Assembly: GCA_015494645.1 (NCBI GenBank)
Contig: WGAU01000118.1
Span: forward strand, 1-6,396
DNA: 6,396 nucleotides
Direction of reading: 5' to 3'
DNA from: Aquificota bacterium
GTDB taxonomy: Bacteria; Thermosulfidibacterota; Thermosulfidibacteria; Thermosulfidibacterales; Thermosulfidibacteraceae
The notes under the pieces were generated by a model. It was not told where the DNA came from and made no database searches. It saw nothing but the letters and a program-made list of their open reading frames with translations. Positions 1 through 6,351 of this stretch are shown one piece after another. Position numbers and translations under genes: made by a program. Position 1 is the first letter of the stretch; the number at the start of each line of letters is the position of its first letter.

Positions 1-1955
1 ACCTTCCTCTCCCTATCGGTGAGATCAACCCTGAGAGGTATTCTTATTCCAGTATCTTCAAACTTCGCCTCGCCCTCTGGAGTCTCCTGCACCTTAGCAA
101 GAACTATCATCTCAAAGGTATCTTTACCTTCAATAAGACCCTTTCTTATGCCAGGAATCTTAACTCTATCACCCTGTTTGATTTTGTTATAGTCCTCAGG
201 ATTAACAAAGTACATGGGAACAATACCAAAGTTGATAAGGTTGGCCCTATGAATACGCTCAATGGAACATGCAATCACAGCCTTTACACCAAGATACATG
301 GGACAAAGGGCCGCATGCTCCCTTGAAGATCCTTGTCCGTAGGATTCCCTTCCAACAATGATGTTGTGGATACCCTTTTCCTTATTAGCAAGGGCTCTCT
401 TGGAAAAGGTGGGATCAACACTTTCAAAAACAAACTCAGCGTACTTGGGCACGTTGGACCTGTACTTAAGCCTCTGACCAGCAGGCATTATGTGATCAGT
501 TGTTATCTTATCCCCAACTTTTATTGTGACTTCACCGTCAATGTCCTGAGGCAGTGGCTCGTTGGGAGGAGGTGGAACAATGTTGGGTCCCCGGTATATC
601 TCAATCTTCTCAGGCTCCTCTGCAGGAGGAACAATCATGGAATCGTCGATCAGGAACTTTTCCGGCATCTTCACATCGGGATACTGTATACCGTACTTGG
701 TCTCAAGCTCCCTCGGATCAAGGAAGGCTCCCTCAATGGCACAAGCAGCGGCGGTCTCCGGGCTTACCAGATACACTCCAGCGGTAAGGGTTCCTGACCT
801 TCCGTAGAAGTTCCTGTTGTTGGTTCTCACAGATACGGCGTTGTTCTGGGGAGCCTGGCCCATGCCTATGCAGAAGCCACATGCCAACTCCTGAAGCCTG
901 ATACCAAACTCATACATGGCATCAAGGAGTCCCTCTTGATCTATCATCCTCAGCACCTGCTTGGAGCCAGGGGCAACCACTACATCAAGGTGAGAAGGAC
1001 AGTGCTTCCCAGACGCCTTGAGGATCTTAGCAAAAGTGGCAAGATCCCTGTAGGAAGAGTTGGTACAGCTTCCCACACAAACTTGATTTACGACCTTGCC
1101 TGTAAGCTCCTTCACAGGCACCACATTATCGGGACTGTGGGGACATGCAACCAAAGGCTCAAGCTCAGAAAGATCTATCTCTATAACTTTCTCGTACTCG
1201 GCATCGGGGTCAGCCTCAAGAGGAATCCAGTTCTCCTCCCTTCCTTGAGCTTTCAAGAACTCTCTTGTAATCTCATCAGATGGAAAGATGGAAAAGGTCA
1301 CCCCAAGCTCAGCACCCATATTGGTTATGGTAGCCCTTTCGGGAACGGTCAATGTCTTTACCCCAGGACCGAAGTACTCAACGGCCCATCCTACATTGCC
1401 TTTGGTAGTCAAAATCTCAAGCATCTTAAGAATAACATCCTTTGCAGAAACCCAAGGTTTCAACCTACCGGTCAGCTTCACCCCAATAACCTTTGGGCAA
1501 GTCATATAGAAAGGACGACCAGCCATAGCAGCGGAAACATCCAAACCACCCGCTCCTATAGCTATCATACCAATTCCGCCACCTGTTGGGGTGTGGGAGT
1601 CAGAACCTAACAGAGTCTTTCCAGGCTTTCCAAAACGTTCAAGATGCACCTGATGACATATACCGTTTCCGGGCTTGGAGTAATAACATCCATATTTAGC
1701 AGCAAAGGTTCTCAAGTACTCATGATCATCCTTGTCCTCAAAGCCCATTTGTATAGTCTTATGGTCAATGTAGATCACAGAACGCTCCGTCTGAACTCTT
1801 GGCACGCCCATCATCTCAAACTCAAGGGCAGCCATGGTTCCCGTAGCATCCTGATAAAGCGTTTGATCAATCCTGATAGCAATCTCTTTCCCCGGAACAA
1901 GCTCTCCCTCAACTAAATGCTCTTTCAAAATCTTTTGTACTAAGTTCAATCCCAT
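1..1955 (-). CDS. acnA: Aconitate hydratase, short Aquifex-type, 3' end cut by window edge
   Basis: Encodes a [4Fe-4S] aconitase interconverting citrate and isocitrate through cis-aconitate in the cytoplasm; in an autotrophic Aquificales host this would serve the reductive TCA cycle (inference). I translated it from the ATG at 1955 to base 3: 651 uninterrupted codons, no stop before the edge. The family's usual length of about 660 suggests only a few residues are missing. Visible motifs are SDSHTPTGG (118-126), GSCTNS with cluster ligand C297, CGFC with ligands C359 and C362, the substrate loop NNRNFYGRSG (379-388), a proline-rich interdomain linker (about 462-470), TTDHIMPAG (485-493) and the swivel-domain GQGSSREHAAL (540-550) with the catalytic Ser. 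'DHIMPAG' followed by 'YRSNVP' favours aconitase over isopropylmalate or homoaconitate isomerase. The start has a strong Shine-Dalgarno, GGAGGGG, 5 bases upstream. It follows hemB by 39 bases. Function is confident; exact substrate preference is from family knowledge. Confidence -1.
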   Translation of the reverse strand, partial: MGLNLVQKILKEHLVEGELVPGKEIAIRIDQTLYQDATGTMAALEFEMMGVPRVQTERSVIYIDHKTIQMGFEDKDDHEYLRTFAAKYGCYYSKPGNGICHQVHLERFGKPGKTLLGSDSHTPTGGGIGMIAIGAGGLDVSAAMAGRPFYMTCPKVIGVKLTGRLKPWVSAKDVILKMLEILTTKGNVGWAVEYFGPGVKTLTVPERATITNMGAELGVTFSIFPSDEITREFLKAQGREENWIPLEADPDAEYEKVIEIDLSELEPLVACPHSPDNVVPVKELTGKVVNQVCVGSCTNSSYRDLATFAKILKASGKHCPSHLDVVVAPGSKQVLRMIDQEGLLDAMYEFGIRLQELACGFCIGMGQAPQNNAVSVRTNNRNFYGRSGTLTAGVYLVSPETAAACAIEGAFLDPRELETKYGIQYPDVKMPEKFLIDDSMIVPPAEEPEKIEIYRGPNIVPPPPNEPLPQDIDGEVTIKVGDKITTDHIMPAGQRLKYRSNVPKYAEFVFESVDPTFSKRALANKEKGIHNIIVGRESYGQGSSREHAALCPMYLGVKAVIACSIERIHRANLINFGIVPMYFVNPEDYNKIKQGDRVKIPGIRKGLIEGKDTFEMIVLAKVQETPEGEAKFEDTGIRIPLRVDLTDRERK

Positions 1956-1960
1956 TTTTA

Positions 1961-1967
1961 CCCCTCC
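1961..1967 (-). promoter_or_regulatory. Ribosome binding site of acnA
   Basis: GGAGGGG on the minus strand, 5 bases (TAAAA) before the ATG at 1955. It fixes the aconitase start. The rest of the 39-base hemB-acnA gap shows no promoter or hairpin I can support, consistent with a shared transcript. Confidence -1.
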
Positions 1968-1994
1968 AACTCTTTTGATTTCGGCGAATTTATA

Positions 1995-2972
1995 TTAGCT
2001 TTGTAACTTTTCTGCAACCTCCATAGCGAAATAGGTCAGAATAATATCCGCTCCTGCTCTCTTTATACTTACCAACGTTTCCATCACCACCCTGTCGTAA
2101 TCTATCCAACCGAGCTGTGCCGCCGCTTTAATCATGGAGTACTCACCACTTACGTTATAGGCAGCCAAAGGCACCTCAGGAAACGTATCTTTAACCATCC
2201 TTACTACATCCAGGTAGGGAAGTGCCGGTTTTACCATTATTATATCTGCTCCTTCTTCAACATCTAATGACGCCTCTTTAATAGCCTCCTTAGCATTGGC
2301 AGGGTCCATCTGATAAGAACGTCTATCTCCAAACTTTGGAGCAGAATCCGCCGCATCCCTGAAAGGTCCATAGAAAGAAGAAGCATACTTAACAGCATAA
2401 GACATTATAGCGATATTTTTAAAACCTTCCGCATCAAGGGCCTCTCTTATGGCTGCCACCCTTCCATCCATCATGTCAGAAGGTGCCACAATATCCGCAC
2501 CGGCTTTAGCATGGGAAACAGCAGTCTTTGCTAAAAGCTCAAGGGTAGGATCGTTCAGCACCTCGTTCTTCTTGACCACCCCACAATGCCCATGGCTGGT
2601 GTACTCACAAAGACACACATCCGTTATCACCAAAATATCGCCTACTTTTTCTTTTATTGCCCTAACCGCCCTCTGGATTATACCATTCTCAGCGTAAGCT
2701 TCCGAAGCTATAGGATCCTTCTTTTCGGGAATTCCAAAAAGAATCACAGCGGGAATACCAAGATCCTTTGCCCTTCTGACCTCATCAACAAGATAATCTA
2801 TGGAAAGCTGGTACACACCGGGCATAGAATTCACAGGGTTCTTCACCTTTTCACCGTAAATTACGAAAAAAGGCTGAACCAAATCATCAACGCTTAGCTT
2901 TGTCTCCCTCACCATCCTTCTTATATTTTCATTGACCCTCAACCTTCTCGGTCTATGAATGGGAAACCCCAT
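1995..2972 (-). CDS. hemB: Delta-aminolevulinic acid dehydratase (porphobilinogen synthase), zinc type
   Basis: Condenses two 5-aminolevulinate molecules into porphobilinogen, the first common pyrrole of haem, sirohaem and cobalamin synthesis, in the cytoplasm. At 325 residues it is the standard length and one TIM-barrel domain. The active-site zinc motif is complete: DVCLCEYTSHGHCG (118-131) with C120, C122 and C130, so this is the three-cysteine zinc enzyme rather than the Asp-rich magnesium form. The two Schiff-base lysines are K195 (in SYAVKYASSFYGPFRDA) and K248 (in IIMVKPALPYLD). EEGAD (239-243) precedes the second lysine, and GEYSMIKAAAQLGW (276-289) matches the conserved substrate-side region. 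The ATG start is supported by GGAGGTGA upstream and by the typical N-terminus (RPRRLR...). It is the first gene of a probable hemB-acnA unit, divergent from tRNA-Asn. Identification is very secure. Confidence -1.
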   Translation of the reverse strand: MGFPIHRPRRLRVNENIRRMVRETKLSVDDLVQPFFVIYGEKVKNPVNSMPGVYQLSIDYLVDEVRRAKDLGIPAVILFGIPEKKDPIASEAYAENGIIQRAVRAIKEKVGDILVITDVCLCEYTSHGHCGVVKKNEVLNDPTLELLAKTAVSHAKAGADIVAPSDMMDGRVAAIREALDAEGFKNIAIMSYAVKYASSFYGPFRDAADSAPKFGDRRSYQMDPANAKEAIKEASLDVEEGADIIMVKPALPYLDVVRMVKDTFPEVPLAAYNVSGEYSMIKAAAQLGWIDYDRVVMETLVSIKRAGADIILTYFAMEVAEKLQS

Positions 2973-2975
2973 GCC

Positions 2976-2983
2976 TCACCTCC
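2976..2983 (-). promoter_or_regulatory. Ribosome binding site of hemB
   Basis: GGAGGTGA on the minus strand; its GGAGG core lies 6 bases before the ATG at 2972. This is a near-perfect Shine-Dalgarno and supports the chosen start. Confidence -1.
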
Positions 2984-3019
2984 ACAAAAGATGTTAAAGC
3001 AACTCCCCATCCCAGTGAC

Positions 3020-3048
3020 TTAAAAACAAAAAAGTTGGGACTTGACAA
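3020..3048 (-). promoter_or_regulatory. Weak candidate promoter for hemB
   Basis: On the minus strand TTGTCA (3048-3043) and TTTTAA (3025-3020) are 17 bases apart, giving a predicted start near 3013 and a leader of about 40 bases that contains the hemB Shine-Dalgarno. The -10 matches the consensus at only three of six positions, so this is a guess driven by spacing. Its -35 lies almost exactly over the -35 of the divergent tRNA promoter. Confidence -1.
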
Positions 3049-3070
3049 CCAAAGATGGCTTGCCTATATA
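3042..3070 (+). promoter_or_regulatory. Sigma-70 promoter of tRNA-Asn
   Basis: A perfect -35 TTGACA (3042-3047), a 17-base spacer and a -10 TATATA (3065-3070) face the tRNA gene. The transcription start should fall near 3076, leaving a 5' leader of about 8 bases before the mature tRNA. The bases between the -10 and the gene (3074-3080) are GC-rich, the kind of discriminator found in stable-RNA promoters under stringent control; that regulatory reading is inference. Confidence -1.
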
Positions 3071-3083
3071 TGAGCACGCCGGT

Positions 3084-3160
3084 TCCCGGGTAGCTCAGCG
3101 AGGCAGAGCGGGCGGCTGTTAACCGCCTGGTCGGGGGTTCGATTCCCTCCCCGGGAGCCA
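3084..3160 (+). tRNA. tRNA-Asn (anticodon GTT), CCA encoded
   Basis: A complete cloverleaf can be folded by eye. The acceptor stem TCCCGGG (3084-3090) pairs with CCCGGGA (3150-3156); the D stem is GCTC/GAGC with a 9-base loop; the anticodon stem is GGCGG/CCGCC with loop CTGTTAA, placing anticodon GTT at 3118-3120; the variable loop is TGGTC; the T stem GGGGG/CCCTC has one G-U pair around loop TTCGATT. The discriminator is G3157 and CCA is encoded at 3158-3160. Of 21 stem pairs, 18 are G-C, as expected for a thermophile. It decodes AAU/AAC. It sits alone on the plus strand, divergent from hemB and convergent with the c-di-GMP gene. Confidence -1.
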
Positions 3161-3172
3161 TTTTTACTTTTT
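3161..3172 (+). terminator. T-rich tract after tRNA-Asn, possible terminator
   Basis: TTTTTACTTTTT directly follows the encoded CCA. With no separate hairpin, the GC-rich acceptor/T-arm structure of the tRNA itself would have to supply the stem. It overlaps nothing else and ends 8 bases before the stop codon of the convergent gene. No equivalent T-run is visible for minus-strand transcripts arriving from the other side. Confidence -1.
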
Positions 3173-3179
3173 GAATAAT

Positions 3180-5561
3180 TTATGTTCCCAGAATCTTCTC
3201 TATAGGATTGGGTTTGCCTATGTAGTAACCTTGGGCATAGTCAATGCCCATTTCGGTTATCATTTGAAGGACAGCTTCGCTTTCTACAAACTCTGCAACG
3301 GTTTTTATCTCTACTTCCTGGGCAAACTCAACGATAGCCTTGACCAATCTTCTGCTTTCTTCACCATTCAACAGCTCTTTTATCAGAGATCCATCTATTT
3401 TTATGTAGTCCACATTGAGCTTTATGATGTTTGAAAGGTTTGAATATCCAGAGCCAAAGTCGTCAAGGGCTATTTTGCATCCCATCTGTTTAAACTTTCT
3501 AAGCATGTTTAAGGCAACTTCATAGCTTGTTATTTCTTCGCTTTCCACCACCTCTATAACCAAGCGTTCAGGGTCAAATTTCCCACCGCTCTTAAGCTTT
3601 TCCAAGGTTGTCACTAAAAAGCCGGCCGTCTCTTTATCTTCAAGATCATGAAAGGAAAGGTTTATGGAAACGCTGTAGGGAAGATCTTTAAAGTCTTCCA
3701 AAACCTTTAGCACGATTAGCTTCGTTATTTCAGGATATATTCCTATATCTTGAGAGATTCTGAGGAAGTAGTAAGGAGAAATAACAGTACCATCTTCATC
3801 TATCATACGAGCAAGTGCTTCAAATTTCTCTATATTGCCGGTCTTGACATTTAATATGGGCTGATAGAAAGGAACAATTCTACCATCATTTATTGCACGT
3901 CTGATCTTTTTAACAAGGGTGAGTCTGTTTTCTTCCCCTTCCCTGCTGTATGGCTCAACAAGCAGTTTCTGGCGCTTCTCTTGAGCCTCTTTAAGCAAAT
4001 CATAACCGAAGGAAAGTATACTCTCTCCATCTCCCTCACCATAGGTTAAAGAGCAAAAAAAGGTTAAAAAGAACTCTTCTCCTTTCCAGTAGAAGGGAGA
4101 ATTTTCAAGACGCTCAATCTGCTCTTTTACCATTTCCAGAATACTCTCTACGCTTTTGCTTGAAGCATCCCACAAAACGGCAAATTCATCTGCACCTGTT
4201 CTGTAAACAAAGGCATCTTGGAAAGTGCTTCTGAGCTTATTTCCCAGGTCTACGAGCACATAATCTCCAGCCTCTCTTCCTAAGAGGCGATTTATATTCT
4301 TGAATATATATACATCCAAAAGCAAAAGAGTCGGCAGTCTTTTACTTTCAAGATCTGCGAGGAGTTTCTCTCTTTTTGGTAGCTTGGTTAGCACATCAAA
4401 GTAGTAGAGAAAACGCAGTTCTTTAAGTCTTTTTTCCAGTTCTCTGGAATACTTTCTAAGTTGCTCCTTCATGTTTGTGTTTTGAAGCACCAATGAAAGA
4501 TGATCTGCCACCTCCTTTGCAATCTCTAAGTCACTGTCAGAAAACGCATTGGCAAGTCTGGAACTGAGGTTGAGTATGCCTATGAGATTTCCCTGATATA
4601 TAAGAGGAACGCTGAGGAGAGACCTCACCCCTTCCTCAAGAAGTATTGAATGTATGTAGAAGTCCTTGATGTGTTCTTTCTTTAAGTCCTTTACGTACCA
4701 AGGGTCTCCAGAAGAAAGCCTTTTAATCATTGGGGTGTTTTTCAGGGAAACCTTCATGCCCGGCTTGACGCTCGTTTCAGTTTCCGAACAAACAGCCAAT
4801 ACGTATCCATCACCTTCACTGTCTATCATAACCACGCTGGCCCTATGGCAAGAAGAGACAAGCCCCCCTATACTCGTGAGTACATCATGAGCTATGTCCT
4901 GCAAAGATTCAGCTTCCAAAATGGCTCTGTCTATTTCATGTAAAAGTCTCAACCTTTCGTAGGCCTGCTTGAGATTCTCCTCGCTTTCCAACAGCAAATA
5001 CTGTTTTCTGATGAGAGCACCCACAAGCAAGGTAACCGTAGGATGTACAACAATCATAGGCAAGCTCAAATGCACAGCGAGATGCTCCGATATACTTTCC
5101 CGGAAAAGGAAAGTAACCAACACTATAGACAAGTGAACAACAAATCCCATAACTAATATTTCAAATAGAGTAACGTCGCCTTTTTTCTGAAGTATCATGC
5201 GCCTCCACAGCACTCCAATAAACCCTGACAGACATATGGAAAGCACACCGGCAAAAGCACCCTCTCCCCCTGTGGAAAATCTATATAAAGAAGCTATAAC
5301 AGCACCTATTCCCGTAGGTATCTCTCCAAAGAAAAGTCCCGATATGCTCATAAGCACAGTCCGAGCGTCAAACAAAACTCCCGGTACCAACCGCCACGGG
5401 GTTGCCATAAGGGCGACGTCAATAATCCCTACAACAACACCCACCGCCACCTGCCAGGTAAGACTGCCCTTTCTGAGCTTGGGAGCGGCAAAGTCAAACA
5501 CAAGGGCCAGAGAGATTAAAAGAGCGGCATTTTCAATGAGAGCCTTTAGATGGGCCACCAC
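3180..5561 (-). CDS. Membrane LYT-GAF-GGDEF-EAL protein, predicted cyclic-di-GMP phosphodiesterase
   Basis: Predicted inner-membrane c-di-GMP signalling protein of 793 residues. Residues about 8-185 hold some six hydrophobic segments with the hallmarks of the LytS/YhcK-type 5TM (LYT) sensor: FDAR (64-67), SGLFFGEIPTGIGAVIASLYR (74-94, not all quoted as motif) and GGEGA (98-102). A short helical linker leads to a GAF domain (about 205-360), then a coiled-coil-like segment (362-385), a GGDEF domain (about 386-535) and an EAL domain (about 545-790). The GGDEF signature is GADEF (456-460), the usual DxD is DVY (416-418), and the RxxD inhibitory site is absent (447-450 reads FQDA). The EAL domain is intact: E581, N634, E670, D700, D701, K721, E757 and Q777, plus loop DDFGSGYSNL. 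The likely net activity is c-di-GMP hydrolysis; cyclase activity is doubtful. The start is a GTG at 5561 (followed by a second GTG), preceded by an in-frame TAA and by AGGAGGT 9 bases upstream. It overlaps the previous gene by 29 bases. The signal sensed is unknown. Confidence -1.
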   Translation of the reverse strand: MVAHLKALIENAALLISLALVFDFAAPKLRKGSLTWQVAVGVVVGIIDVALMATPWRLVPGVLFDARTVLMSISGLFFGEIPTGIGAVIASLYRFSTGGEGAFAGVLSICLSGFIGVLWRRMILQKKGDVTLFEILVMGFVVHLSIVLVTFLFRESISEHLAVHLSLPMIVVHPTVTLLVGALIRKQYLLLESEENLKQAYERLRLLHEIDRAILEAESLQDIAHDVLTSIGGLVSSCHRASVVMIDSEGDGYVLAVCSETETSVKPGMKVSLKNTPMIKRLSSGDPWYVKDLKKEHIKDFYIHSILLEEGVRSLLSVPLIYQGNLIGILNLSSRLANAFSDSDLEIAKEVADHLSLVLQNTNMKEQLRKYSRELEKRLKELRFLYYFDVLTKLPKREKLLADLESKRLPTLLLLDVYIFKNINRLLGREAGDYVLVDLGNKLRSTFQDAFVYRTGADEFAVLWDASSKSVESILEMVKEQIERLENSPFYWKGEEFFLTFFCSLTYGEGDGESILSFGYDLLKEAQEKRQKLLVEPYSREGEENRLTLVKKIRRAINDGRIVPFYQPILNVKTGNIEKFEALARMIDEDGTVISPYYFLRISQDIGIYPEITKLIVLKVLEDFKDLPYSVSINLSFHDLEDKETAGFLVTTLEKLKSGGKFDPERLVIEVVESEEITSYEVALNMLRKFKQMGCKIALDDFGSGYSNLSNIIKLNVDYIKIDGSLIKELLNGEESRRLVKAIVEFAQEVEIKTVAEFVESEAVLQMITEMGIDYAQGYYIGKPNPIEKILGT

Positions 5562-6351
5562 TTATGCCATACCTCCTAATCCTAATACGCACCTTGGATC
5601 TTTGCCAGCGAGGAACCAGAGAAGCAGCACTTCCTAAGTAGTGAAAAATCTCCAAATGACCAAAGCTGTCTATAACTGCAGCAAGCTCCTTATCCCTACC
5701 TTCCTCAAAGTTTTCAACAGGGCCATACACCCTTTTGCCTGCAAAAGTTATCTCCTCAATGTCAAGATCTTTAAGATGGTTTTCCTCAACGCTCGTAATG
5801 AGATTGCCAAAGCTATCGCAGGTTATGACCTCTCCTATGATAAAATCTTCTTCTATCACCACCTGCGGTTTTGGAATGAGATGGATCTTATCCACAGGAG
5901 AACACAAAGAAAGCAGAGGAACTCCCTTGGCTATTAAAGCTGCAACAGGAGCAAAGATGTCTCTACCGTGGAAGGTTCTGCTTATAGGTTTGAGGAAGTA
6001 GGTCTCCTCATCCACGCAAAAAAGCTTAGCATCCGCCTCGTAAACATAGGAAAGCACCCCGTTGTCGGGAGCAACAAAGAGGGTCCTTCTCCTTTGCATG
6101 CAGATTATTCTTCTTTCAGTGCCAACTCCGGGATCAACCACCACCACATGGACGCTATTCTCAGGAAAAAAGCGGTAACTTTTAGAAAGAACAAAAGCTG
6201 CTTCCCTTACATTGCCGAAGGAGATGGTGTGGGTGAGATCCACAACGGAAACTTCAGGGGCTAAGGACTTGATTACCCCCTTCATTATGCCCACAAAGCA
6301 ACTTCCCGCACCAAAGTCTGTGGTGAGGGTTATCAGCCTTGAAGCCTCCAT
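5533..6351 (-). CDS. SAM hydroxide adenosyltransferase (DUF62 / SAM hydrolase)
   Basis: A 272-residue member of the SAM hydroxide adenosyltransferase family, relatives of fluorinase and chlorinase that attack S-adenosylmethionine with water/hydroxide to give adenosine and methionine. The physiological role of the family is not settled. Visible marks are the N-terminal LITLTTDFG (6-14) with D12, VVDPGVGTERR (71-81) supplying the catalytic Asp (D73) and Arg (R80), FHGRDIFAPVAA (127-138) with catalytic H128, the C-terminal domain's DSFGNLITS (179-187) and DSFGHLEIF (228-236). The Asp-Arg-His triad is thus complete and hydrolase chemistry is likely. After the normal ending near residue 258 it carries a short, basic, Gly/Ser tail (RRYGISGGPSKGSH) whose codons contain the next gene's ribosome binding site. 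The ATG at 6351 has no good Shine-Dalgarno but lies 19 bases inside the end of the upstream gene, so re-initiation after its stop is likely. No longer in-frame start exists (TGA upstream). Confidence -1.
   Translation of the reverse strand: MEASRLITLTTDFGAGSCFVGIMKGVIKSLAPEVSVVDLTHTISFGNVREAAFVLSKSYRFFPENSVHVVVVDPGVGTERRIICMQRRRTLFVAPDNGVLSYVYEADAKLFCVDEETYFLKPISRTFHGRDIFAPVAALIAKGVPLLSLCSPVDKIHLIPKPQVVIEEDFIIGEVITCDSFGNLITSVEENHLKDLDIEEITFAGKRVYGPVENFEEGRDKELAAVIDSFGHLEIFHYLGSAASLVPRWQRSKVRIRIRRYGISGGPSKGSH
5571..5577 (-). promoter_or_regulatory. Ribosome binding site of the c-di-GMP gene, inside the preceding gene
   Basis: AGGAGGT on the minus strand lies within the last codons of the upstream SAM hydroxide adenosyltransferase gene and 9 bases before the GTG at 5561. 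It decides the unusual GTG start, because an in-frame TAA (5564-5562) rules out anything further upstream in that frame. An ATG at 5570 touches the Shine-Dalgarno directly but reads only ATG-GCA-TAA. Confidence -1.

Noticed and set aside
333..1916. Several plus-strand open frames (up to 224 codons, 936-1610) opposite the aconitase gene
   Set aside because: They are antisense shadows: the minus strand reads as one uninterrupted aconitase with all family motifs, and the plus frames resemble no family and lack ribosome binding sites in sensible positions.
2449..2897. Plus-strand open frames opposite hemB
   Set aside because: They lie fully within the well-identified hemB gene and show composition expected of its complement.
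3084..3160. The tRNA as an integration attachment site
   Set aside because: No integrase, direct repeat of the tRNA 3' end or foreign-looking segment is present on either side.
5197..6264. Plus-strand open frames across the LYT domain and the SAM hydroxide adenosyltransferase
   Set aside because: Both are covered by convincing minus-strand genes; the plus translations are low-complexity or unstructured and recognise nothing.
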